A stretch of 32,794 nt of DNA from Bacteroidota bacterium (lineage in GTDB: Bacteria > Bacteroidota > Bacteroidia > Chitinophagales > LD1), in NCBI GenBank assembly GCA_025963485.1, contig JAOQAO010000042.1, positions 1 to 32,794 on the forward strand. The letters run 5' to 3'. Of this stretch, positions 7,338 through 14,081 are shown in pieces. A model generated the notes under the pieces. It searched no databases. It had not been told where the DNA came from and saw only the letters and a program-made list of their open reading frames with translations. The position numbers were made by a program, and so were the translations under genes. Positions within the stretch are counted from its first letter, which is position 1. Each line of letters opens with the position of its first letter.

Positions 7338-8372
7338 CTATGCAGCGATAGATTTATTCATCGCGTGTTTCTGTTTTAGATATTGCTCGCCGGTTCCCTC
7401 AAACTCCAGATATCCGCGGCATACATCAGCTATATTTTTAGCCGAATTTCCGGCATTTTGCACTGGCATGAGTTTATACAAGTCCTCCAGGTTAAAGTAC
7501 GAATGCACTTTTTTACCAAGGCCCATGCCTGTATACACCAGCGTCGAAAACTGCGTGATCAGTTCTTCGCAGTTTGCGACCATATGATTTGCATTGCCAT
7601 CGAGATAGATAGCAGCATTAGACCCTGCCACCTGCCTTATCTCCCCTACTGCGCGATCCACTTTTTCATTGGGATGTAGCTTGAAGATGATCTTTCTGTT
7701 ACCCGCTATTTCCATGCACTTTTTGAGAAAGCCTATCCTGTCATCTTTGCCAAAGCATTCCCGTATGTCTGATGTCGCTACCAGCACATAGTCCCTTTCC
7801 GGAAAATCATTTTGCAGGTACTGTGATACGTTATCAAAGTTAGGGATGCCTGTTACCGTTAGTTTATCTCTCCTCGTACCCATCTGCTCATAGAAGTTGT
7901 TATAGCCCTCGGATGCTGTACAATAAATATCGCAGATATCGGAGCTGCCGTTCAACGAGGTCCCCATCGCAAAATAGCGTGGGATAAATCTGGAAGCCCG
8001 CACTATCTTAGACCACGGTGTCACCTTGTCTACCATCCCTTCCTGTACCCATATGGTCTTGGCCTTTCTGAGTTTCTTTGGCACGATCAGGTCCGTGCAG
8101 AAAACGGTCATGTCATATTTGTTCTTCTCCGCCATATAGTCTACTTGCAAGCTGTGCTCGGCGAGATATTTATCAGCCTTCTTTTTGAATGTGCCTCCGA
8201 GGATGGTCACGTCTATCCAGCCTTTGCGGAGTGCCCATTTCTCATACCATGTGTCCGGCATGAACTGGCTGAACCAGACGTCATAATCGTGCTTGAGGTA
8301 TTCAGATATCTGGTGCATCTGATTGGTTTGATTGGGAGAGCCTACGATGAAAAGTATCTTCCTCTTTTCCAT
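7338..8372 (-). CDS. Uncharacterised GT-B-fold-like protein
   Basis: Not assigned to a named family with certainty. The 344-residue protein has no signal peptide. It begins with a Rossmann-like strand and loop, KRKILFIVGSPNQTNQMHQIS. A second Rossmann-like half starts with YVLVATSDIRECFGKDDRI, then KIIFKLHPNEKVDRAV and a nucleotide-sugar-like loop ELITQFSTLVYTGMGLGKKVHSYF. This two-domain pattern, including the KLHPNE motif, is seen in glycosyltransferases, UDP-GlcNAc 2-epimerases and CDP-glycerol transferases, so a role in surface polysaccharide synthesis is plausible but inferred. It lies downstream of the DUF5686 gene on the same strand with a terminator-like hairpin between, so it is probably transcribed separately. 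Confidence 0.6.
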   Translation of the reverse strand: MEKRKILFIVGSPNQTNQMHQISEYLKHDYDVWFSQFMPDTWYEKWALRKGWIDVTILGGTFKKKADKYLAEHSLQVDYMAEKNKYDMTVFCTDLIVPKKLRKAKTIWVQEGMVDKVTPWSKIVRASRFIPRYFAMGTSLNGSSDICDIYCTASEGYNNFYEQMGTRRDKLTVTGIPNFDNVSQYLQNDFPERDYVLVATSDIRECFGKDDRIGFLKKCMEIAGNRKIIFKLHPNEKVDRAVGEIRQVAGSNAAIYLDGNANHMVANCEELITQFSTLVYTGMGLGKKVHSYFNLEDLYKLMPVQNAGNSAKNIADVCRGYLEFEGTGEQYLKQKHAMNKSIAA

Positions 8373-8429
8373 GTGTGATTTAGTTTAAGGGTTGCTCTTA
8401 TTATATATGACTTTTATGCTTGTACTTTA

Positions 8430-8449
8430 TTTTAACATCTGTGTTAAAA
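8430..8449 (-). terminator. Palindrome overlapping the DUF5686 stop codon
   Basis: TTTTAACA and TGTTAAAA form a perfect 8-bp stem around TCTG. It overlaps the TAA stop of the gene ending at 8444 and would act on minus-strand transcripts. The tail is only moderately U-rich. Confidence 0.45.
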
Positions 8450-10966
8450 CCCGGGTTTGATATCGAGTTTGAATCCGAAATTCTGAGCGCCCGGCACGTC
8501 CCTATAGGTCGCACGCCAGATGAAGTTGAGCTGGATGATCTTAAAAATATTCTCTACCCCAAAGCCCACTTCGACATAAGGCATTTTATTAGTAGTATGT
8601 ATCCCATCGGGTAGGCTCAGCACTCTCTGGTTGCTGACCGCAAAGTCTCCGTAGAGGGCTTTCACCATGATAAACTCGCGGAGCTTTAATTTTTTGATAT
8701 ATGGTATCTGATTGAAAAGCAATCCCTGGAAGTGATGTTCATACCAGAAGGATACATACTTATCACTGGCAAATTCAAAAGGATTGGTGAGTTGGAAGCT
8801 CAGTTCATCCTTCAGGAAACTCACATTGCTCGAAGAGATGAATGCTACCGGATAAGGAACCCTGCCCGTCATATATCCACCTCTGAGATCTATTTTGGCG
8901 TAGCCAATGACCGGCATGCGCCAGGTGTGCTTGATCAGCACTTCAAACTTCTGATAGCCATAGTCGCCGATGAGCGAATTTTTGATACCCCAGGTATAGC
9001 GGAGGGTGAAGCTTGGCTTCTTAGTAGGAATGAAATAGCGGTAGCTGTAGCTATCAAAATACTGATCCGATGCGCAATAGCGCAGCTCACCTGTCAGCTC
9101 TGTGACGTTGAATCCGCTGATGTCCCTGTATTTGCCATCTGGGTCTACGCGCTGGAATACATAGGCACCCAGGATAGAATAAAAGTGGCTATATGACAAT
9201 CCCATATTGGTCGACAAGCCTTTGAACCAATCGCGCTCATACATGATGTTCTGTGTATTGACACGCATCACTTTGTCGCGGGCCGATGGACGTGATAGCA
9301 GTGTGAGTATATTGTCAAAAGTGAGCAGGGGATTCTCCTGTCCCAGACGGGTCATGTCATTTTTGCTGCGGATCCAGAGTGCATGCCAGCGATTGCTGTG
9401 AGTGGGCAGCATGATGTGTACATCGCCTTCGTACTTCCATTTTTTGTCGCGGGTGCCATAGGCTCCATGACCATAGAAAAACACTTTATCCGTCAACTTC
9501 TCATTGGTAAAAATACCGAGTCGCAGCCTATAGCCTTCGACTGCATTGCGGCTCACCATATAGTATGACCGGCCGAACTCCACAGGCCCCGCTTTGAAAT
9601 TGCCGGAGGTAAAGAAATTTACCAGCCAGTCCAGGCCCTTGTATGCAGGAATAGTTTTGAGCGTATCAAAGGAATGATAGATATGACGCTCAGCCTCATC
9701 CAGTGGCGATATACGCACCGAGTCTATATATGATACCGGCCGCTCGAAGGCATACTTTGCAATGATATCGTCCTTGGCTTTACGCACGGAGTCTGGTATA
9801 GGCTGATCGAGGGTGATAGAGTCATGCAGCGTGATCTTGGTGAGGTAGACAGACAGTTTCTTTTGCTTCTCCAGCAGATTGCCTACAGCGTTTATCTTTT
9901 CACTCTTCATGATCCAGCCACTATCCGATCTATCAAAACGCTGCTCGATAGAATAGTCCGACAGGAAGTTGACATTAGCCTTTTCATTAGGACGGAAGCG
10001 GATATACCTGATGCCCCATGTAGCGGAGTCTACGATAGCATACCCTTTGAGCGCAACGTCCTCTTTGTTCTTGCCGACAAAAGAAACTTTGTACGCGACA
10101 CCATTTGCATCCCTGATCGTGTCAAGCATGTGGTAACTATAGGTAAGCTTCGCGCCGGGAGAAAATGGTGAGGTGAATGATTTGCCCGCGATGATATAGA
10201 CATTGCGATAGATGTCGACGACCTCAAATTGATTCGCTACCAGATTGGCTACGAAGTTCTTTTTGAGACCTGACATGCGGCGGTAGTAGACTATCTTTCT
10301 ATTGATCGCTGGCGACGCCTGATGGAATGTCTCATTATACTCCTCCTGCATCACGATCGGTATAAACTCGTTGCCGTTCTCCGTCGTATCCCTTTTCTCA
10401 AAGAAGAAACGGAAGGGACGGAAGATACCGGCATTGACAAATTTCTCGGGCACATTGAGCAGGGAGATGATGAGCTTATTATGCTCATGCAGGCGGTAGT
10501 TGGGTATGTGCTGCGGATTATTGAGGGGCTTATTTTCTATGACCTGCGCCAGCACGTATTGTGCTACGGTATCTATGACGCGCTTCTTTCTTTTCGGAGG
10601 CTTGATCAGTACCTCATTGAGCGAGATGCTGAGGGGCGACAGGGAGATGGTCATGTCTGTTCCCTTGTCCGCTGTGAGCCTGATGATTTCCGATTTATAA
10701 CCCACTGTAGATACCTCCACAACTGTCTCTCCCCGCGGCGATGTGATATCAAAGCGCCCTAATGAGTCTGTGTATAGCCCGATGCCCGATCCTTTGAAGA
10801 GTACATTGGCGAAGCCAAGCGGCTCGGAGGTGGACGCATCTACTACCCTACCCGTGATATGCGTTTGTGCAGATGCTGACACGGATAATACAATGAAGAT
10901 GATCGCCGCAAACCAGCGTCCTGCCATTGTCAGCAGTTCTCTCTTTGTATGTATGGTGGTGGACAT
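8444..10966 (-). CDS. DUF5686 family outer-membrane protein with CarboxypepD_reg-like N-domain
   Basis: Large Bacteroidota-specific envelope protein, 840 residues. The signal sequence is RWFAAIIFIVLSVSASAQ; the start could be the ATG at 10966 or the in-frame ATG 13 codons later. Directly after cleavage comes a carboxypeptidase-regulatory-like beta-sandwich, ITGRVVDASTSEPLGFANVLFKGSGIGLYTDSLGRFDI, as on many SusC/TonB-dependent receptors. The rest matches the DUF5686 pattern: repeated amphipathic strands ending in an aromatic-rich C-terminus (GFGVENIFKIIQLNFIWRATYRD), consistent with an outer-membrane barrel. No TonB plug is visible. It lies 18 bases after the DUF2141 stop, so cotranscription is likely. 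Exact function is unknown. Confidence 0.85.
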   Translation of the reverse strand: MSTTIHTKRELLTMAGRWFAAIIFIVLSVSASAQTHITGRVVDASTSEPLGFANVLFKGSGIGLYTDSLGRFDITSPRGETVVEVSTVGYKSEIIRLTADKGTDMTISLSPLSISLNEVLIKPPKRKKRVIDTVAQYVLAQVIENKPLNNPQHIPNYRLHEHNKLIISLLNVPEKFVNAGIFRPFRFFFEKRDTTENGNEFIPIVMQEEYNETFHQASPAINRKIVYYRRMSGLKKNFVANLVANQFEVVDIYRNVYIIAGKSFTSPFSPGAKLTYSYHMLDTIRDANGVAYKVSFVGKNKEDVALKGYAIVDSATWGIRYIRFRPNEKANVNFLSDYSIEQRFDRSDSGWIMKSEKINAVGNLLEKQKKLSVYLTKITLHDSITLDQPIPDSVRKAKDDIIAKYAFERPVSYIDSVRISPLDEAERHIYHSFDTLKTIPAYKGLDWLVNFFTSGNFKAGPVEFGRSYYMVSRNAVEGYRLRLGIFTNEKLTDKVFFYGHGAYGTRDKKWKYEGDVHIMLPTHSNRWHALWIRSKNDMTRLGQENPLLTFDNILTLLSRPSARDKVMRVNTQNIMYERDWFKGLSTNMGLSYSHFYSILGAYVFQRVDPDGKYRDISGFNVTELTGELRYCASDQYFDSYSYRYFIPTKKPSFTLRYTWGIKNSLIGDYGYQKFEVLIKHTWRMPVIGYAKIDLRGGYMTGRVPYPVAFISSSNVSFLKDELSFQLTNPFEFASDKYVSFWYEHHFQGLLFNQIPYIKKLKLREFIMVKALYGDFAVSNQRVLSLPDGIHTTNKMPYVEVGFGVENIFKIIQLNFIWRATYRDVPGAQNFGFKLDIKPGF

Positions 10967-10984
10967 TTCGGTGGGTACGGGGGA

Positions 10985-11440
10985 TTAAAACATAGGTGTG
11001 ATGAGAGCGATAGCGACATCTTTCTGCTTGCTCCCGGGTACGTAAAATTTGCACTGCTCGAATCGGGGATAGGAGAAACGTGGTTTGAAATTATTGGAGA
11101 GGCCGTATGGCTCCAGTGGTATGCCAAATAGGCCGGTGTTCATTTTCTTATTGTCATCCTCATCGTGATAGAGCGCTATGGCATACCAACCGGGAGCCAG
11201 TCCGCTGAAGCAGGTTTCTACGACGGTATCTTTCCTGTTCACCACGACCACGTTGGTAGCTGTCTCCTTCCCTATTTTCAAAAAGGCTTCCTGACTATCG
11301 TAAATAGAGATATAGAGCCTGCCGGTGCCAGCCCTGAAGCCGCCGATCTTTGCCTTGACACATGTCTGCTGTGCGCTGGTGGGTGTGAGTGGGGCCAGTA
11401 CAGCGCCTATCACTATGAGGATGTAGTATATTGATTTCAT
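10985..11440 (-). CDS. DUF2141 domain-containing secreted protein
   Basis: Small exported protein, 151 residues from the ATG at 11440. The longer frame begins with TTG at 11467 and adds nine residues before the signal peptide, so it is disfavoured. Signal peptide: MKSIYYILIVIGAVLAPLTPTSAQ. The DUF2141 hallmarks are GRLYISIYDSQEAFLKIG, then a PGWYAIALYHDEDDNKKMNTGLFGIPLEPYGLSNN stretch. Function of DUF2141 proteins is unknown; they often sit in envelope or pigment gene neighbourhoods in this phylum (general knowledge, not shown here). It lies between the glycosyltransferase and DUF5686 genes on the same strand with short gaps, suggesting an operon. Confidence 0.88.
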   Translation of the reverse strand: MKSIYYILIVIGAVLAPLTPTSAQQTCVKAKIGGFRAGTGRLYISIYDSQEAFLKIGKETATNVVVVNRKDTVVETCFSGLAPGWYAIALYHDEDDNKKMNTGLFGIPLEPYGLSNNFKPRFSYPRFEQCKFYVPGSKQKDVAIALITPMF

Positions 11441-11463
11441 GATATTTGATTTTTTCGTTTTGA

Positions 11464-12177
11464 TCAATTGAAATGCACGTCGAAATATTTCCGGTGGTCT
11501 TTATGCCTATAGCTGTCACTGATCGCCACCATAAAATACTGATAGAAGGTCCGCAGGTATCCCTGTGCTGAGAAGCGGCGGTTGGTCGTATTGATATATC
11601 CGGGAGCGATGGAGAATTTGTCTGAAGCGATCTGATGTGTCAGCTCCCAGTCCTCTCCCAGCGCGATGCTCTCATCGAAGCCTCCTATCCGGCGAAAGGC
11701 CTCGCTTTTGATCAGGATAAACATGCCGGCCGCAAATGCCCCGACTATCTTAGTCGCAGATGCAAATCCATGCAGCTGCCAGAAGAAGCGGTCGGCATAG
11801 TTGCCGTTGATCGTATGGATATGTGTGGAGACGAGATCGAGGTTTTTGCTTTCAGCCAGCGAGAGTGCTTCGCTGATGGTATTCCGCTCACCGGGCATCA
11901 CATCCGCATCGAGAAAAAGGATATACCCGCTGTCGGTATGATTGGCTCCTTTATTGCGCCCCGCTGCGGGAAGGCCGCCGTCTACTATTTTTATATTGAG
12001 TAGCTCGCTATACTGGGATATGATCTCTATAGTACCGTCTGTAGAACCCGCGTCAGCTATGATGATCTGCGTATCTGGCGGGAGGCCGGTCTGGCCGAGG
12101 AGAGCGTCGAGGGTATTGCCTATATTCTTTGCTTCATTGCGGCATGGTATCACGATGGATAGTAATGGTGTATTCAT
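11464..12177 (-). CDS. Glycosyltransferase family 2
   Basis: GT-A-fold glycosyltransferase, 237 residues. The nucleotide-sugar-binding N-terminus is LLSIVIPCRNEAKNIGNTLDALLGQ. It is followed by IIIADAGSTDGT, then the metal-binding DxD-type motif in YILFLDADVMPG and the acceptor-side GGFDESIALGEDWELTHQI (ED motif). A hydrophobic stretch near FASATKIVGAFAAGMFILI suggests membrane association. Donor and acceptor are unknown. It starts 71 bases downstream of the marR stop and is probably the second gene of a marR-GT2-DUF2141-DUF5686 block. The upstream spacer holds operator-like repeats (see 12207-12233). Confidence 0.9.
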   Translation of the reverse strand: MNTPLLSIVIPCRNEAKNIGNTLDALLGQTGLPPDTQIIIADAGSTDGTIEIISQYSELLNIKIVDGGLPAAGRNKGANHTDSGYILFLDADVMPGERNTISEALSLAESKNLDLVSTHIHTINGNYADRFFWQLHGFASATKIVGAFAAGMFILIKSEAFRRIGGFDESIALGEDWELTHQIASDKFSIAPGYINTTNRRFSAQGYLRTFYQYFMVAISDSYRHKDHRKYFDVHFN

Positions 12178-12206
12178 GATGTTTAGGTGGGTGTATATGT
12201 TGGTTG

Positions 12207-12233
12207 ATAGTAAAATAGTTTAATAGTCAACTA
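12207..12233. promoter_or_regulatory. Tandem ATAGT repeats and palindrome upstream of GT2
   Basis: Three copies of ATAGTNNA with an exact 8-base period start at 12207, 12215 and 12223. The last overlaps the palindrome TAGTCAACTA (12224-12233). TAGTCAAC also occurs directly upstream of the marR start codon (12693-12700), so this is a candidate MarR operator. Confidence 0.45.
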
Positions 12234-12248
12234 ATTATTTAAAAAAAG

Positions 12249-12692
12249 CTATTCGCAAATTTTTGCCCTGAGAGCGGCGAGTACTTTGAAAAACGCGTCC
12301 ATCTCCGCCTTGGTGAATCCTTTTCTCAGGGCCTGCTCTTTGGCCTTGATCATTTCGACAAACTCATCCACCACCGCATCGCCCTCAGGCGTCACCTCTA
12401 TATTGTTTTTCCGCCTGTCATTGGCCACCGGGCTGCGTTTGACGAAGCCCTTTTTCTCCAGGATGTCTATCGTACGCAGGATAGCAGACTTATTGATACC
12501 CATCGTCTCCGCTATATCCTGCTGGATCAGGTCCTCATTTTTACTCTTGGCTATGAAGTACAGTACTGCCCCCTGCTGGTTAGTCACATCATCTCCCACA
12601 GCAGCCATATCACTATTGATCTTCTTATTCATCTGCCTGCCCAGATCCATGATCGCATATCCTATACTCTTTCTGATATCCCAATTGTTCAT
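12249..12692 (-). CDS. MarR family transcriptional regulator
   Basis: Winged-helix DNA-binding regulator, 147 residues, normal MarR length. The N-terminal dimerisation helix region (SIGYAIMDLGRQMNKKIN) is followed by the winged helix. The recognition helix is in QQDIAETMGINKSAILRTIDILEKKGFVKRSPVANDRRKNNIEVTPEG, with the wing at the DRRKNN turn. Start is the ATG at 12692. Family members usually repress their own gene and neighbours and are released by small ligands. The shared TAGTCAAC motif next to this start codon and before the downstream glycosyltransferase gene supports autoregulation, by inference. It marks the left edge of normal-composition DNA; the sequence upstream of it is A+T-rich. 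Confidence 0.93.
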   Translation of the reverse strand: MNNWDIRKSIGYAIMDLGRQMNKKINSDMAAVGDDVTNQQGAVLYFIAKSKNEDLIQQDIAETMGINKSAILRTIDILEKKGFVKRSPVANDRRKNNIEVTPEGDAVVDEFVEMIKAKEQALRKGFTKAEMDAFFKVLAALRAKICE

Positions 12693-12719
12693 TAGTCAAC
12701 GATTTAGTGTTAAACGATT
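12692..12719. promoter_or_regulatory. Operator-like repeats abutting the marR start
   Basis: On the plus strand TTAGTCAACGATT is followed at once by a second, looser copy, TAGTGTTAAACGATT. The first shares TAGTCAAC with the site at 12224. It is directly adjacent to the marR start codon, so a bound repressor could block transcription or initiation. Confidence 0.4.
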
Positions 12720-13055
12720 GGAAGTTAAGGATATTTTAAAACATTACGATTTTGACACCGAAGCCGATAAATTATACGCTGAAGCGTCAATAGGGCACAC
12801 AGAAAACCCTGATCATCCGGTATACGGAAGGATAGTAAATATCCTTAGTTTATGGATAATTGACAAGGTTACTTATTGGGGGTTAATGTTGATGGAAGGA
12901 CCTATATGCTGATTGAAGATGGTCAATCAAGTTCTGGTGATAATATGTTGGTCTCGCGGTTAGCTGACGAGGTTTGGAGGCGGGTTGGAGACAACAGAAG
13001 CCTATTTTTAACCGCACCTAATATATTCAAGCAAAGTCTTAAAAAGCAACTTTCT
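12718..13055 (+). pseudogene. Frameshifted gene fragment of unknown family
   Basis: Two adjoining plus-strand frames together give a protein-like sequence. The first reads EVKDILKHYDFDTEADKLYAEASIGHTENPDHPVYGRIVNILSLWIIDKVTYW, the second GVNVDGRTYMLIEDGQSSSGDNMLVSRLADEVWRRVGDNRSLFLTAPNIFKQSLKKQL. They join at a run of five G (12878-12882), where one missing G would explain the shift. There is no ATG at the front, and the 3' end runs into a tRNA-type terminator, so both ends are probably lost. I do not recognise the family. It is A+T-rich compared with marR and lies just outside the left att copy, so it may belong to an older insertion at the same tRNA. Confidence 0.5.
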
Positions 13056-13066
13056 CCCGTAAACGA

Positions 13067-13092
13067 CAAAAGTCCTTCATGCAGGACTTTTG
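13067..13092 (-). terminator. Displaced tRNA-Asp terminator (left copy)
   Basis: CAAAAGTCCT and AGGACTTTTG form a perfect 10-bp stem with a 6-base loop, 12 bases beyond the left copy of the tRNA 3' end, reading on the minus strand. The hairpin runs straight into TCGTTTA. It is homologous to the hairpin at 20419-20445, which stands at the same distance from the intact tRNA. Confidence 0.7.
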
Positions 13093-13103
13093 AAATTCGA
13101 AAT

Positions 13104-13116
13104 GCGGACCGGACGG
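13104..13116. repeat. Left att-like copy of the tRNA-Asp 3' end
   Basis: Thirteen bases identical to 20457-20469, ending where the tRNA T-arm would continue. Only the acceptor-side 3' segment is present, so it is not a tRNA gene. Confidence 0.75.
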
Positions 13117-13465
13117 TTCCGTTTTATACTCAGAAACTTACCTGCCTCTTTGTATAAAGTTGTATAAAATATCGACAGGAATGCTAGTTTTCAGTCAATT
13201 GCTCAAAGAAATCTAACATCGCATACGGATTGCTTGTGCAAGCGTGGAGACTCCTGTATAAAAAAGTGTGTGTAAATGGTGAATGTCGCTATCAATCAGC
13301 CGATGCTCCTCTTGGTAGGGGTTATAATAATTAATGGTTATCGGGCTTTGAACTCTCCCTTACCTCTTCCTGAACCCGGTCTGCAATTTCACAAAAATGC
13401 AAGGCGTTAACAATCTGCATATTATTTTTTGAATACTTTTATCCTTTATCTTAGCTACTTGCCTT
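13117..13465. other. Non-coding left end of the island
   Basis: About 350 bases without a convincing gene. It holds a tandem 9-base direct repeat TTGTATAAA (13150-13158, 13160-13168; 10-base period) 34 bases inside the left att copy. Such a repeat could be a recombinase arm site, by analogy only. Short minus-strand frames (for example 13331-13420, 29 codons) carry no recognisable motif. Just before the GNAT gene, TATCTTAG is a one-mismatch -7 box, 11 bases before the ATG at 13466. Confidence 0.5.
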
Positions 13466-14056
13466 ATGGATATAACCAACGTTTCTGCCGCATATATTAT
13501 CGCCGAGGCATTTTTGCATTATCCGCTTATGGAGTATGCTTTTAAAGGCCATACTGAATCGCAACGCCTTATTTTACTACATCGGCTTTTTGCCAAATGT
13601 GTTTCGGCAGCCGACATTTACGGGGGCGTAATACTTACCGATGATAAACTTGGCGCTGTGATATGGCTACCGGGCAAAAGCTCTCAATTGAACCTGATAC
13701 ATGAAGTACGCTCAGGTATGGCTCTCATTCCTTTTCAGGTTGGTATAAAACCAACCCTGCGCTTAATGAACCACGATGCTAAGGCTGAAGGCTGGGTAAG
13801 AAAAAATGCTGCTGAAAGCATGGGGTATATCTGGAATATTGGCGCATTGCCGGAAGCGAGGGGCAAAGGATACAGCCGTTTATTAGTTGACCAAAGCTTG
13901 GATCAAATGCATAACCTTGGTTTAACCGAATGCTGGCTTAAGACCGAAGACCCTAAAAATGTCACGATATATCAAAAACTGGGATTTACGCTCATGAACG
14001 AAATGGTGGTGAAAAGTAGTGGCATAACTTCATGGGCTTTGAAGAAAGATGTCTGA
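13466..14056 (+). CDS. GNAT family N-acetyltransferase (island)
   Basis: Acetyl-CoA-dependent acyltransferase, 196 residues, the only plus-strand intact gene in the island. The N-terminal half includes GGVILTDDKLGAVIWLPGKSS. The acetyl-CoA-binding motif is IGALPEARGKGYSRLLVDQSLDQM (R-G-x-G-x turn), followed by LTECWLKTEDPKNVTIYQKLGFTLM, the usual beta5-alpha4 region. This layout matches the single-domain GNAT group often annotated as N-acetyltransferase with unknown substrate. It is convergent with the REC-PAS kinase (25 bases between stops). A link to the signalling genes is possible but not shown by the sequence. Confidence 0.85.
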   Translation: MDITNVSAAYIIAEAFLHYPLMEYAFKGHTESQRLILLHRLFAKCVSAADIYGGVILTDDKLGAVIWLPGKSSQLNLIHEVRSGMALIPFQVGIKPTLRLMNHDAKAEGWVRKNAAESMGYIWNIGALPEARGKGYSRLLVDQSLDQMHNLGLTECWLKTEDPKNVTIYQKLGFTLMNEMVVKSSGITSWALKKDV

Positions 14057-14081
14057 TACTTAGTCTTAGGCCTCTTTCCCT

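Noticed and set aside
12207-12230. Tandem ATAGT units as a CRISPR or microsatellite
   Set aside because: Only three 8-base units; their position next to a MarR-type palindrome suits an operator better.
12286-12912. Plus-strand frame running through marR into the A+T-rich segment
   Set aside because: Its first two thirds are antisense to marR, which has clear family motifs. Only the last part (from about 12718) looks protein-like, and it is reported as a gene fragment.
13104-13116. A second tRNA-Asp gene
   Set aside because: Only the 3' terminal 13 bases are present; no D-arm, anticodon arm or 5' acceptor strand follows.
13331-13420. A 29-codon minus-strand ORF and neighbouring short frames at the island's left end
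   Set aside because: No start-signal support, no recognisable motif, and stops in all frames. I looked for an integrase C-terminus here and saw no R-H-R-Y signature.
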